Assembly: GCF_001591445.1 (NCBI RefSeq)
Contig: NZ_BCUX01000023.1
Coordinates: forward strand, 36,416 to 100,415
Length of the DNA: 64,000 nucleotides
DNA from: Neobacillus drentensis NBRC 102427
GTDB taxonomy: Bacteria; Bacillota; Bacilli; Bacillales; Cytobacillaceae
Direction of reading: 5' to 3'
The stretch's first letter is position 1, and each line of letters begins with the position of its first letter. The notes below the pieces were generated by a model. That model saw nothing but the letters and a program-made list of their open reading frames with translations, had not been told where the DNA came from and searched no databases. Shown here one piece after another: positions 45,249-55,339 of the stretch. The position numbers were made by a program, and so were the translations under genes.

Positions 45249-45883
45249 AGACGGTTCCCCTCCTCCTTATCGCTAAGCAGACTTATAGCCTCATTGTGAA
45301 ATTGCCAATATTCGTCCTTCTGCACATTGCGTTCCCCGTAGGTCACTTCTTCAAAAAAACGTGCAAGCTTAAAAAAAAGCTCAGCTTTTTGTTGATTTAC
45401 TTTTCTTAGCTCATCATAGTAGTCCCAATTCGTTTTCCAGATCCTTGCCTCTAACAATCCCTTTTCATGGAAGTTAAGCAGTAAAGCTAAAAACAGATGA
45501 CGGATTGAAAGTGTGTATTCCTCATCACCCTCATGTTTTTCTGCCTCTTCCAGATGTCGTAGATACGTCCAATTCATATCTTTTCTCAATTTAAGGGGCT
45601 TCTGTCCGTGCAGAAGACGATTTCGCTTAGAATTACGAATGAGAAAATAAGCAGATAATGCTAATAGAATAATGACAACAGCAATAATTGAAATAAGAAT
45701 CGGACCAGATGCCCCTCTTGCAGAATCAATCGCAGGAAACAACTTTTCAATCAGTGCTGCCACCCACTCCTTTGCTTGATCCCACCAAGATTCAATGAAT
45801 CCCTTTGAATTGTTATAAACAGTATATTCTTTTGTTTTTAAAATTTTTTCTAGGTCATCGCGTGCCTTGTCTGTATCTAACAT
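45245..45883 (-). CDS. DUF4129 membrane protein
   Basis: A 212-residue protein with one helix (about residues 60-85) and a C-terminal DUF4129 domain (EEYTLSIRHLFLALLLNFHEKGLL). DUF4129 occurs beside transglutaminase and MoxR-DUF58 modules. ATG 45883 is preferred to the GTG at 45892 because AGGTG then has proper spacing. Overlaps the DUF4350 start by 4 bp. Confidence 0.82.
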   Translation of the reverse strand: MLDTDKARDDLEKILKTKEYTVYNNSKGFIESWWDQAKEWVAALIEKLFPAIDSARGASGPILISIIAVVIILLALSAYFLIRNSKRNRLLHGQKPLKLRKDMNWTYLRHLEEAEKHEGDEEYTLSIRHLFLALLLNFHEKGLLEARIWKTNWDYYDELRKVNQQKAELFFKLARFFEEVTYGERNVQKDEYWQFHNEAISLLSDKEEGNRL

Positions 45884-45912
45884 AATCATCACCTAACATA
45901 ATAGGTTTTTTA

Positions 45913-46827
45913 TTATAGAGTCTTATAGTCATCTAGCATTTCCTTTAAATCATCCGCATCATGTCTTGTTTTTAAATCCAGATACATGACTCCATAACCC
46001 ACAGAGAAAATCATTGTCGTTACTAACGTGACGAGGTTTGAACTCAGTGTTAACAACACACTATTACCTAAAACGATCCCAAACGTCATTTGGACTCCAA
46101 AACTTATACTTGAAATAATAAAATAAAACACGATATAGAGTCCCATCAATGCCCATGTCCGTTTCCTTGACAATCTCCAACTTCTGCCAAGGCCAGGTGA
46201 ATCCTTATCCAAAACGACAGAGCCGAAATAAAAGCTCCACCGTGTTAATAATAGACCAATTCCAAGGGCGAAACCTAGAAATAGGACGACGCCTAAAAGA
46301 ATCCCTAATACCATATTTACCTTCGTTGCAACAACACCACCAACGACACCGACAATACCGAGGGGAATAATAATAACCCCCACCGTAATAAGAAAGAAAA
46401 GGATACTACTGCCAATCATCGGCCAAAATCGGGAAAAGGCTTGTTTAATCACTGAACTCACGGTATATACTTCATTTTTCCGGACATGATTGATCGTAAA
46501 TAGGATGGCTGCCTCCGCAACAGGTGCCAAAATAGCACTAACCAATCCGATGACTATTAAACCAATGTCAGCACCTAGACTGCTGGAATCAAAAGTTCCT
46601 GTCTCTTCAAAACTCGAAAGGATCTGCTCAAACCAAACACCACCGCTGCCAACCTCTCTAAAAAAACTAGTTCCAGAACTGAGCTGTAGAATAGCTTGAA
46701 GCAAGTAAACCGGACCCATGAATATCAGTAAAATCATAAATAAGTCCTTAAAACGATTTTTTGTTAATTGGAAGGTATGATCGAGTATTTCTCCGAAACC
46801 TTTGGGTGTCGTAAACTTTTTATCCAC
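45913..46827 (-). CDS. Polytopic membrane protein, first gene of the MoxR operon
   Basis: A 304-residue protein with a short cytoplasmic N terminus and about six hydrophobic segments, resembling the membrane region of glycerophosphodiester phosphodiesterase-associated (GDPD membrane domain) proteins: MILLIFMGPVYLLQ, SWRLSRKRTWALMGLYIVF. No enzyme motif. GTG 46827 is preceded by AGGAGG. It leads the operon ending with DUF58, so it is probably a partner of that system. Confidence 0.78.
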   Translation of the reverse strand: MDKKFTTPKGFGEILDHTFQLTKNRFKDLFMILLIFMGPVYLLQAILQLSSGTSFFREVGSGGVWFEQILSSFEETGTFDSSSLGADIGLIVIGLVSAILAPVAEAAILFTINHVRKNEVYTVSSVIKQAFSRFWPMIGSSILFFLITVGVIIIPLGIVGVVGGVVATKVNMVLGILLGVVLFLGFALGIGLLLTRWSFYFGSVVLDKDSPGLGRSWRLSRKRTWALMGLYIVFYFIISSISFGVQMTFGIVLGNSVLLTLSSNLVTLVTTMIFSVGYGVMYLDLKTRHDADDLKEMLDDYKTL

Positions 46828-47053
46828 CGTTAAAATCCTCCTAGTATCATTATAATAAGACCTATTTTATCATTATTCCGATATATTTAGTGTAAAATGT
46901 TGTCAAAGGACATAAAATTTGGACTAGTTTTACCGGTAGTACTTTATTTTTCGAATAAGATTCATTATTTTGCCCAAAAATAATAATGGTCTGAAGTTTT
47001 TTACATATCAATAAAAAGTCGTAAAGGACGGACATATGCTGAGGTGAGGAAAC

Positions 47054-48601
47054 ATGGTATGGAAATGGAAACAAAAGCAGCAACTCATGAATTATAACGT
47101 GGAAGGTTATTATATCATCGACCAAAAATTAAACACTGAGCGGAATTCAACATTAGTTTCGGTGATTACACCCGTTTATAACGCTGAAAATTACCTGAGG
47201 AAAACGATTGACTCCGTCCTAAATCAATCCCTAGGCATGGAGAATATTGAATTTATATTAATCGATGATTGTTCTACCGATTCCTCAAGAGATATTTTAT
47301 TAGAATACTCTTCAAAATTCGCTAACCTCATCGTTGTTTTTCTAAAAAGAAATACTGGCACACCTGGTCGCCCGCGTAATATCGGTATACAGTTGGCTAG
47401 CTCTAAATATATTACATTCTTAGATGCCGATGATTGGCTTGAACCCAACGGCCTGGAAGTATTATCGACCATCTTAGCGGAAACAGGTGATGATTATGCC
47501 GTAGGTAAAACTATTCAGATTCAATCCAAAGGGAAGACAATTATCGGTGAGCATGAATCCTGTAAAGAAAGAAGAGGTGAATCACCCTTTTCGATTCCTC
47601 ATATCTTCCATCATTTAGGACCAAGAGCTCGCATGATAAAAACAAGTGTAATAAAGGACAATCAGATATTATTTCCAGAAATGAAATTTGCTGAAGATAA
47701 GCAATTTTTTATTGATGTTTTAACACATTGCCGGACGATTTCTACGACACAACATCCCATTTATTATTTAAATCGGCTCGATAATGAAAACACACGTTTG
47801 TCTAATCAAACCAACATTATTCAAAAGACAAATTGTAACCTTAAAGTGATTAATCATATCATCAATAAAAAGTTAGATTTAGAAAAAGAGAAGATGGTTT
47901 TAAATCGACTGTATGAATTTGATTCGATTTCAAGGTTTTTTCATACACCTCATTTTCAAAAAACTAAGCTTAAAATTGTTTATTACTATATGCTTAACCA
48001 AGTGTTAAAAACAACGAAAAAGTTAAATTATGAGTTTTCCGAGGAATTCATCCAACCAATGAACAAGATGGTATATAATCTGTACTGTGATCGTAAATAT
48101 AAGCAGCTGGAGAGCCTTTTTGCGTGGGAAAAGAAGGAAAAAATAAAGGAGGTTATCATTAAAGAGAATCTCCCCTTTGTTGTTGTTCCCTTCCTAGAAG
48201 ACAAATACAAATATATCAGGATTCCTATGCATTCTGTTTTTGAAAAAGAATATGTGGATAAAAATAGATATTATCTTAAATTTAACGTGTTTGGTGATTA
48301 TCTAGATTCAATCACACACGGACTAATTCGTGATACTAAAAATGCCTTGAATGAATCTTCCCTGCCTGTCAGCGTAGATAAAAGTGGGGATGGCATATTA
48401 GAGGTAGATTTAAATTTATTAAACCACCTGCCCACATCAACCTATTCGATCTTTTTATGTTTTAATGATTATTTAAAAATTAATATCAGAAAACAGATAC
48501 CAAGTAAGAAGCAATATCAGTATAGGAATCGTGATTTTACCTTTTATAATACTATCTATTCGAACGTTGGATTAAAAATAACTACCATTAGCATAAGTTA
48601 A
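47054..48601 (+). CDS. Family 2 glycosyltransferase
   Basis: A 515-residue enzyme: residues about 35-270 form a GT-A domain with VSVITPVYNAENYL, IDDCSTDSS and the DxD motif LDADDWLEP, plus RNTGTPGRPRNIGI. The C-terminal 240 residues have no family I recognise. Likely glycosylates a wall or capsular polymer, by family and by the adjacent decayed capA. GAGGTGAGG precedes the ATG. A terminator follows at once. Confidence 0.87.
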   Translation: MVWKWKQKQQLMNYNVEGYYIIDQKLNTERNSTLVSVITPVYNAENYLRKTIDSVLNQSLGMENIEFILIDDCSTDSSRDILLEYSSKFANLIVVFLKRNTGTPGRPRNIGIQLASSKYITFLDADDWLEPNGLEVLSTILAETGDDYAVGKTIQIQSKGKTIIGEHESCKERRGESPFSIPHIFHHLGPRARMIKTSVIKDNQILFPEMKFAEDKQFFIDVLTHCRTISTTQHPIYYLNRLDNENTRLSNQTNIIQKTNCNLKVINHIINKKLDLEKEKMVLNRLYEFDSISRFFHTPHFQKTKLKIVYYYMLNQVLKTTKKLNYEFSEEFIQPMNKMVYNLYCDRKYKQLESLFAWEKKEKIKEVIIKENLPFVVVPFLEDKYKYIRIPMHSVFEKEYVDKNRYYLKFNVFGDYLDSITHGLIRDTKNALNESSLPVSVDKSGDGILEVDLNLLNHLPTSTYSIFLCFNDYLKINIRKQIPSKKQYQYRNRDFTFYNTIYSNVGLKITTISIS

Positions 48602-48626
48602 AGGGACAGCGGTTACTGTCCCTTTA
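48600..48626 (+). terminator. Terminator of the glycosyltransferase
   Basis: 10-bp perfect stem AAAGGGACAG / CTGTCCCTTT. Confidence 0.9.
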
Positions 48627-48644
48627 ATTAATATTAAAAAATGT

Positions 48645-49108
48645 CTAGTTCTCTTTTTCCGCAACCTGATCATTTTTTTCATAAACAAGCCAATTGGAAC
48701 CATTGATTTTGTTATTTTCTGCTTGACTCTATTCTGTTCGGAACCAGTCAATAAAGTAGGCTGATAATCATTCCGCGAGGAAACCGAAGAGATAGAAAAT
48801 GGCACAACGCTGATTTCCTTCGTTTCATCTAACGCTCCATTTTTCAAATGAAAGGTTTGTTGAAACACAAACATATCCTTATCACTTGGATTTCTATTTC
48901 CGCCAAACATAAAGTTGCCTAAACTATAGACAATAAATTTCCCCTTATCAGGTTTTTCCTTGAGGTTGGTGCTTTTTGAAGTTGCATTCTCTTCCATCTT
49001 ACGACTGTTCAAATAAAAGCCACCAGCAATCAGCAAAATTGCAACAACGATAATGACGGGGATAAATGATTTTTTCCGCCCTCGATATTTGTCTTTTCTA
49101 CTCTCCAT
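48645..49108 (-). pseudogene. capA remnant (poly-gamma-glutamate-type)
   Basis: The start MESRKDKYRGRKKSFIPVII with a membrane helix (about 15-33) is that of a CapA-like protein, but it joins at about residue 53 to a C-terminal segment GKFIVYSLGNFMFGG that normally sits some 300 residues in; the metallophosphatase core (DxH, GNH) is missing. A frameshift near 48710-48725 then spoils the end: the other frame reads NKINGSNWLVYEKNDQ and stops at 48645. Internal deletion plus frameshift makes this a decayed gene. CapA proteins act in polyglutamate or polymer export. Confidence 0.8.
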
Positions 49109-49175
49109 AATCCAAATTACCCCTTTAATTCACTTAACTTTCCTTATTCTACAATAATTCCAATTATTCCACTAT

Positions 49176-49226
49176 AAAAAAATAAAACCCACGGCTGTCT
49201 CTTGTAGAAAGACAGACATGGGTTTT
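49176..49226 (-). terminator. Terminator of pepF
   Basis: Minus-strand long hairpin with outer stem AAAACCCA / TGGGTTTT and inner CTGTCT / AGACAG, T-rich tail. Confidence 0.88.
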
Positions 49227-49240
49227 GGAGTTGAATATTT

Positions 49241-51028
49241 TTACAAGCGAGAGAATTCCTCTACTAAATCACCAAACCTTTTCATTGAATTTTCGATTGG
49301 ATAAGGAGTGGTTAGGTCGACACCCGTCTTTTTTAACAGTTCCAGAGGGTAATCCGAACTGCCGCTTTTTAAGAATTCCAAATAGGAAGTTAGCGTTTCT
49401 TGGTCCCCATCAAGAATCTTGGTTGCCAAATGGATAGCAGAAGCAAATCCGGTAGCATACTTGTAAACATAGAAAGGACGGTAGAAATGAGGGATTCTTG
49501 ACCATCCAAATTTTACTTCCTCATCGAAGACAACCTCATCCCCATTGTATTCCCGGAATAAAGTCTCATAGGTTTGATTAAATACTTCCACATTTAAAGG
49601 AAGCCCCTTCTCTGCCATTTCATGTGTTTTCATCTCAAACTCAGCAAACATGACTTGTGTAAAAAATGTTCCTTTAAATTGATCAATGAAATGATTGACT
49701 AAATGCTTCCGAACATCGGGATTTTGCTCATTGTTTAATAAATAGTTAATTAACAGAACCTCATTGACGGTAGATGCCACTTCAGCAACGAAGATACTGT
49801 ACCGAGCAGTAATTTGCGGCTGGTACTGAGAACTCAAGCGGCTGTGGACACCGTGCCCGCACTCATGAACCAACGTGAATAAACTGTCCAAATCGTCCTG
49901 ATGATTAAGAAGGATATAAGGATGGACCCCGTAGACACCAAGATTATAGGCACCTGAACGCTTTCCGGGTGTTTCTCTAACATCTAGATACCGAGCAGTT
50001 TTAAATTCCTTTAGGATATGGATGTAATCCTCTCCAAGCGGAGCTAAGGCCTTACACATCGTGTCATAGGCTTCCTCATATGAAATCACTTGTTTTACAC
50101 CGCCGACAAGCGGGACACTCATATCATATTGACGAAGTTCATCCAGCTCCAACTTTTCCTTACGAATACGTGAATAATGATGAAGTGGACCAATATTATC
50201 TTTGGTTGTTTTGATCAGATTCTCGTATACCTCTTTCGGGACTTTATCCCCAAACAGTGCCTTTTCTAGTGCGGATGGATATTGACGGATTTTAGCTGTC
50301 GTCACATTATTTTTAATGGCGGCTGAAAGGGTAGCAGCAATCGAATTTTTCAATTGCAGGTAGGGCTGGTAATACGCCTTAAAGGCCTCTCTTCGCTTTT
50401 CTCGATCCGTATCTTCAATTAACTTAGAGTACATGCCTCTAGTTAGTTCCACACGATCGCCGTTCTCACTAGTAACTTCCCCGAATTTAATATCTGCATT
50501 ATTCATCATGCCAAATATGTTCCCTGGGGTCGAGAGTGCTTCACCTAACTGCGAGAGAACAGCTTCTTGTTCTTTGGTTAGTACATGCTGCTTATAACGA
50601 AACGACTCCCATAAATCCTCCGCAAAGTAGTCTAGCTCTTTTTCTGCGGATATGTAGGCTTTTAAAGTTTCTTCATCAAGGCTTAATAAATAAGGCATAA
50701 AGAAAGAGGTAGCCGCACTAACCTTAACACTCAGTTGTTTTGCTCTGTCTAAATGGGACTGTGCCTGGGAATCCCTCGTATTTTCATCTACACTCAACAT
50801 GGCATAGGCATAAATTTTGTTGAAGGTATAAGATAACTCTTCTCTTTGCTTTAGATATTGATACAGTGAGTGTCCATCTTGAATGTTCCCATCATATTGC
50901 TTTAGGTTCGCCGCCATCTTTTCAATCAGCAGATAATCCTCTTCCCATTTCTTAATATCTGAATAGATATCGGCTAAGTTCCACTTTTCATGTGCAGGGA
51001 CTTCATTTCGATTTGTATAGGTCACCAT
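49241..51028 (-). CDS. pepF: Oligoendopeptidase F
   Basis: A 595-residue cytosolic M3 zinc metallopeptidase that trims short peptides. HExxH is in LVHECGHGVHS (about residue 387), with the downstream Glu in STVNEVLLINYLL. ATG 51028 gives MVTYTNRNEVP, with AGAGGAG upstream; the longer frame from 51064 is not supported. Monocistronic. Confidence 0.95.
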   Translation of the reverse strand: MVTYTNRNEVPAHEKWNLADIYSDIKKWEEDYLLIEKMAANLKQYDGNIQDGHSLYQYLKQREELSYTFNKIYAYAMLSVDENTRDSQAQSHLDRAKQLSVKVSAATSFFMPYLLSLDEETLKAYISAEKELDYFAEDLWESFRYKQHVLTKEQEAVLSQLGEALSTPGNIFGMMNNADIKFGEVTSENGDRVELTRGMYSKLIEDTDREKRREAFKAYYQPYLQLKNSIAATLSAAIKNNVTTAKIRQYPSALEKALFGDKVPKEVYENLIKTTKDNIGPLHHYSRIRKEKLELDELRQYDMSVPLVGGVKQVISYEEAYDTMCKALAPLGEDYIHILKEFKTARYLDVRETPGKRSGAYNLGVYGVHPYILLNHQDDLDSLFTLVHECGHGVHSRLSSQYQPQITARYSIFVAEVASTVNEVLLINYLLNNEQNPDVRKHLVNHFIDQFKGTFFTQVMFAEFEMKTHEMAEKGLPLNVEVFNQTYETLFREYNGDEVVFDEEVKFGWSRIPHFYRPFYVYKYATGFASAIHLATKILDGDQETLTSYLEFLKSGSSDYPLELLKKTGVDLTTPYPIENSMKRFGDLVEEFSRL

Positions 51029-51122
51029 TTGCCCATCCGCTCCTCTCAATGTAAAAAATTTCAAAAATAGCTTCTATCCTCTATCATAATAAATATATTC
51101 CTAAATTCCTATTCGCAAGCCT

Positions 51123-51163
51123 AAAAAAAAAGCAAACAGGACATCGAAATGACCTGCTTGCTT
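51123..51163 (-). terminator. Terminator of trhO
   Basis: Minus-strand hairpin AAGCAAGCAGG / CCTGTTTGCTT followed by nine T. Confidence 0.9.
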
Positions 51164-51174
51164 AAATCAATCAA

Positions 51175-52134
51175 TTATCTGGTTAACTCTTTCTCAATCA
51201 CTGCCAATCTTTCTTGGACCTCTTCCTCGCTTAACCCGTGTTGAGCAACATAACGGTTGCGAGGATGGACCCTGCACTCATGTGAACAGCTGCGTAAGTG
51301 TTTATGTTCATTTTCTTCAGAGCAAAGAATTTTTTTATTACATTCTGGGTTGGCACAATTGACGTATCGTTCACATGGCTCACCAGTAAAATAATCTTTC
51401 CCGACAATAATATGCTCTTTTTGGTTAACAGGAACACTTATTCGCTCATCGAAAACATAGAGTTGTCCATCCCATAAATCGCCTTGGACTTCAGGGTCCT
51501 TACCGTAGGTGACAATTCCTCCCTCTAATTGTGATACATCTTCAAAGCCTTCTTTCAATAACCAGCCTGAGAATTTTTCACAACGAATTCCACCAGTACA
51601 ATAAGTAAGAATCTTTTTACCTTCAAACTCCTGCTTATTTTCCCGTATCCATTGTGGAAGGTCACGGAAGTTTAAAATATCCGGTCTTACCGCCCCTCTA
51701 AAATGACCTAGATCATATTCATAATCATTTCTGGCGTCGATGACCACCGTATCTTCCTTTTTCATTTCAGCAAAGAAATCTTTTGGTTTTAGATGCTTAC
51801 CAGTTTGTACGTTCGGATCGACATCATCTTCCAAACGCAAAGTAACAAGCTCCGGTCTACAACGCACCCGCATCTTTTTGAACGCATGCTCAGTCGCTTC
51901 ATCTATTTTAAAAATAGTCCCTGCAAATAATGGATGCTCATCCATGTATTTCATATAGGCATCCGTTTGTTCAATGGTGCCTGACACCGTTCCATTGATC
52001 CCTTCCGCCGCAATGATAATTCGGCCTTTAAGGCCCATTTCATTACATGCGTTCAGATGTTCTTGAGTCACTTCTTCGGGATTCTCGATTGTTACATATT
52101 TATAATACAGTAATACTCTATATTCTTGATTCAT
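51175..52134 (-). CDS. trhO: tRNA uridine(34) hydroxylase TrhO
   Basis: A 319-residue member of the YceA/YbfQ/TrhO family, which forms 5-hydroxyuridine at tRNA position 34 by a prephenate-independent, oxygen-dependent route. N-terminal ACP-like ferredoxin fold, central rhodanese domain with active Cys in [13 protein letters not shown], and a C-terminal Cys-rich segment [18 protein letters not shown] ... CSHECR. ATG 52134 is chosen over GTG 52143 because AAGGTGG then has good spacing. It is not near the CstR regulon and has no operator of that class. Confidence 0.93.
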   Translation of the reverse strand: MNQEYRVLLYYKYVTIENPEEVTQEHLNACNEMGLKGRIIIAAEGINGTVSGTIEQTDAYMKYMDEHPLFAGTIFKIDEATEHAFKKMRVRCRPELVTLRLEDDVDPNVQTGKHLKPKDFFAEMKKEDTVVIDARNDYEYDLGHFRGAVRPDILNFRDLPQWIRENKQEFEGKKILTYCTGGIRCEKFSGWLLKEGFEDVSQLEGGIVTYGKDPEVQGDLWDGQLYVFDERISVPVNQKEHIIVGKDYFTGEPCERYVNCANPECNKKILCSEENEHKHLRSCSHECRVHPRNRYVAQHGLSEEEVQERLAVIEKELTR

Positions 52135-52328
52135 GTTGACCACCTTACAATTTTATATATAAAAAACACGTAGTTTTTAACATTAACCTTATAATTATAT
52201 CAAAAACAAGCATAGATATTCAAATTTATTCACTCTTTGATGTAGATAGGTGGATATTACCAACCGTTCTTCTTCCGCTTTTCTGTTACAATTTTATAAG
52301 TGAGAAATAATAAGGAGGAACAAAAACT

Positions 52329-53501
52329 ATGATTAAACGTTATCTCCTCCTTGGCCTGGTAATTGCGGTTACCTTCATTGGAGGAATACTAACTGGAGTC
52401 TTTTTCACCACCAATAATGACAATCAAGATCGTCCAAATACGCTAATTTTAGAAGATGCACCAAAGTCAGCAATTAACCCAGATTCAAAAGAGTTTCCTA
52501 AATTTAATACGAAACCAGGAAAGGTACTCATTGGTTATGTTCAGGATTATCGGGATCCTAACAAGATTGATTACTCTAAACTAACACATGTCATTTTTTC
52601 GTTTGTTCATCCGACAAAAGATGGGGAAATCTTATTTAATGGTGATACAGCATTAAATAATCTTCGAACCGTTGTTTCAAAAGCAGAAAAACACGACACA
52701 AAGGTGATGCTTGCTATTGGCGGTTGGTATCACATCAAGGGCGGCGAATCCTATAATTATTTTAAACCAGCGATTTCTAATCCTAAATCACGCGCAAAAC
52801 TAGTTAAAGAGCTTACTAATATTGCAGTCCGTGAAAAGCTGGACGGCATTGATATTGATTTTGAACACCCTCGTACTGAGGCAGATTCACGAAATTTGGC
52901 TGTCTTTGCAAAGGAGTTAAGTGCCCAGCTTCATCCAAAAAAGAAGGAGCTGTCCATTGCTGTTTATTCACAGATTCATGCGGTGACTTTAACGGAGGTT
53001 GGCTTTATTAAGTATGAACCTTCGATGTTCCAGCATGTCGACCATGTCAATATTATGGCCTATGATGGTCAGTGGGACGGCAGTTACAATGCAGCAAATT
53101 TATCACCCTATCCCTTTACTGAGAAAATCGTAAACTATTGGTCTAATCTTTTCGAGAATCAGAAACTTTCAAAAGAAAAACTAGTCTTAGGTGTACCTTT
53201 TTACGCTCAGCCGGAAGATCCTAAAATCAAACAGGTTTCCTTTGCCGCGATTATTAACAAGAACCCTGCGAATGCTGGAAAAGACATTGTTAAGATGAAT
53301 GGCACAACTTATCATTATAATGGCAGTGCTACGATGAAAAAGAAAACACGTTTGGCACTAGATCACGGCTTTGGTGGCATGATGCTTTGGGAATCAGGAC
53401 TTGATGCCCAAGGATCCCACAGTCTAACAGGGACTATTTTTACAGAATTAAAGAATTCATCAAAAGAACCATTGAAATACTATACTGCAAAAGGATATTA
53501 A
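52329..53501 (+). CDS. Secreted or membrane-anchored GH18 family glycosidase
   Basis: A 390-residue protein with an N-terminal membrane/signal segment (about 5-27) and one GH18 TIM-barrel domain (about 68-375). The catalytic DxxDxDxE motif is intact in LDGIDIDFEHPR (about 173-184). GH18 members cleave chitin or spore cortex peptidoglycan; no LysM or chitin-binding domain is attached, so a cortex or wall substrate near the membrane is plausible. AAGGAGG precedes the ATG. Confidence 0.87.
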   Translation: MIKRYLLLGLVIAVTFIGGILTGVFFTTNNDNQDRPNTLILEDAPKSAINPDSKEFPKFNTKPGKVLIGYVQDYRDPNKIDYSKLTHVIFSFVHPTKDGEILFNGDTALNNLRTVVSKAEKHDTKVMLAIGGWYHIKGGESYNYFKPAISNPKSRAKLVKELTNIAVREKLDGIDIDFEHPRTEADSRNLAVFAKELSAQLHPKKKELSIAVYSQIHAVTLTEVGFIKYEPSMFQHVDHVNIMAYDGQWDGSYNAANLSPYPFTEKIVNYWSNLFENQKLSKEKLVLGVPFYAQPEDPKIKQVSFAAIINKNPANAGKDIVKMNGTTYHYNGSATMKKKTRLALDHGFGGMMLWESGLDAQGSHSLTGTIFTELKNSSKEPLKYYTAKGY

Positions 53502-53506
53502 ATATG

Positions 53507-53546
53507 AAAAGGCTGTTCCCTCCATTAAATGGGGAGCAGCCTTTTA
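53507..53546 (+). terminator. Terminator of the GH18 gene
   Basis: Hairpin AAAAGGCTG / CAGCCTTTT with an inner TTCC/GGAG extension. Confidence 0.85.
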
Positions 53547-53615
53547 GTTTCTGTAGTAATGGATCTCTATTGGATACCTTCCCTTTACTTTTTTCATTGT
53601 TTGGTAGTCAATGAT

Positions 53616-54716
53616 TTACTTCGAATTAAAGGTAACATTTATTTGAACAATTTCAGAGCGTGTCCCGATTCGAATCGGTGTTCCCCAAAAACCATAGCCC
53701 GATGAGACAATCGATTGCAGCTTATCTTTCTTTAAATAGCCCCAATCATTTTCATAAATCATGTTTGTAATTAAATTCATCGGAGCAATCTGTCCACGGT
53801 GTGTATGCCCTGATAAAATTAAGTCCACGCCGTTTTTTAAGGCGATGTCAAAATCATAGGGCTGGTGTTCCAGGAGGAAGACCGGTTTCGTTAAATCAAC
53901 CTGCTTTATTAAATCGGAAAGTTCCGCACGAGATACATCTTGATAGCCCCTGTCTTTCCTGCCTATGAGTGTAATTCCATTTTCCAAAACAAGTGTTTCA
54001 TCCGCTAAAAGCTTCATTCCGCTTTCATTGAACACCTTTTTTAGGTCAACACCTTCATCACGGTCATGATTTCCAAAAGAAGCATATACCGGTGCTTTAA
54101 TTTGCTTTAGTATGTCAGGAATTCCTTCATCAAGATAAGGCTTCACGTCATCGTCAATGATATCGCCGGGGAAGAAAACAAGATCAGGTTCCATCGCATT
54201 AATATGTTGAACAAGATTTTCCGCATGCTTTGCACCTGCTAACGTCCCAAGATGCATATCGGATGCCATCACAATGTTTAGACTTTGTTTCCCTTCCACA
54301 GGCTTAGCTATATGTATTTGATAATTTTTGATTACTGGGGTATACGCGTTATAAATACCAAAAGCAAAGAATGCTACCATCCCGATGAGCACAGTATGCC
54401 CAAACCACTTTATGACAGTATGTTTAGATAGAGGAGTAAATTTCGTCAAATAGATTAGCAGATTAATTAGCGGTAGAACTATAAGTAAAAAATAAAAAGC
54501 TCCCAGCCAAATCGCACCTATCCAGGTAAGCACTTCACTATCTTCAACAAAGCGCCCGAAAACAAAGGAATATCCGAACAGAACAAGAATGAGCCAAAAT
54601 ACGTACTTCACCTGCTTTTTGTCTCCAATGATTATTTTTAACCATTTCCAGCCATTCCAGCCTATGTAAAATAAAAGCATATTGTAAATTAAGATAATAC
54701 CAAGTATAAACCACAC
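53616..54716 (-). CDS. Membrane metallophosphoesterase
   Basis: A 366-residue protein with four N-terminal helices (about 1-125) and a calcineurin-like phosphoesterase domain. Metal ligands are visible: SDMHLG, FFPGDIIDD, SFGNHDRDEG, LSGHTHRGQI. Related to YkuE/YaeI-type UDP-diacylglucosamine or lipid phosphoesterases. GTG 54716 has AAGGAGA upstream. Confidence 0.88.
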   Translation of the reverse strand: MWFILGIILIYNMLLFYIGWNGWKWLKIIIGDKKQVKYVFWLILVLFGYSFVFGRFVEDSEVLTWIGAIWLGAFYFLLIVLPLINLLIYLTKFTPLSKHTVIKWFGHTVLIGMVAFFAFGIYNAYTPVIKNYQIHIAKPVEGKQSLNIVMASDMHLGTLAGAKHAENLVQHINAMEPDLVFFPGDIIDDDVKPYLDEGIPDILKQIKAPVYASFGNHDRDEGVDLKKVFNESGMKLLADETLVLENGITLIGRKDRGYQDVSRAELSDLIKQVDLTKPVFLLEHQPYDFDIALKNGVDLILSGHTHRGQIAPMNLITNMIYENDWGYLKKDKLQSIVSSGYGFWGTPIRIGTRSEIVQINVTFNSK

Positions 54717-54923
54717 AGGAAAATCTCCTTTTACTGTTTAGAGTCGTACTTCCATTAGAACCTATTTATGGAAAAATGACAACAACTTGGTGCCTGACAC
54801 CCCTTTTGACACGAATTTGTAATAAATTTTTACATTTGTCGAATATTTTTCCACACTTTTTGAAGGAGATTGTCGAAAAAAAGAGAATCAAGTTAAAGAG
54901 GTTAAAATATAGGAGGAAAAAAG

Positions 54924-55286
54924 ATGAAAAAATTATTAACAGTTTTATGTGGAGTAGTTATTGCATTGTCGTTGTTTGTGACTACAGGGAATACGGTAAA
55001 AGCAGCAGAACCAGATGATGGTTGTACATGTCACGAACTAATTCCAATTCAAGGTGCAGAAAGAAATAAAATTGTTGCTAAGTTTATAAGTAGTGAAGTG
55101 TTTAAGGCTAAGAAATTGGAACTCCTTAAATCGGGTAATAAATGGAATGGAGCACATTCAATTGAAGTTGTCTTGCCTGCAGAGGGTGTAACAATGATTG
55201 GTGTACCTTTTATTAGTGCTGATGGCATCCAAGCAATGTACGTATTTATAAATGGAAGTTTCGTAGGTTCTGTACCAGCAGAATAA
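54924..55286 (+). CDS. Small secreted protein, unknown
   Basis: A 120-residue protein with a clear signal peptide (about 1-31, ending KAAE). The mature part starts EPDDGCTCHELIPIQG with two Cys one residue apart, then a helical segment (FKAKKLELLKSG) and a beta-rich end (GAHSIEVVLPAEGVTMIGVPF). No family recognised. TAGGAGGAAAAAAG precedes the ATG. Monocistronic; terminator directly after. A bacteriocin or a small adhesion factor is conceivable but unsupported. Confidence 0.75.
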   Translation: MKKLLTVLCGVVIALSLFVTTGNTVKAAEPDDGCTCHELIPIQGAERNKIVAKFISSEVFKAKKLELLKSGNKWNGAHSIEVVLPAEGVTMIGVPFISADGIQAMYVFINGSFVGSVPAE

Positions 55287-55296
55287 GAATAACAAT

Positions 55297-55329
55297 AAAA
55301 ATCCCAACCATTTCGGTTGGGATTTTTTT
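55297..55329 (+). terminator. Terminator of the small secreted protein gene
   Basis: Perfect stem AAAATCCCAACC / GGTTGGGATTTT, 5-nt loop, T7. Confidence 0.95.
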
Positions 55330-55339
55330 GAACCTATAT

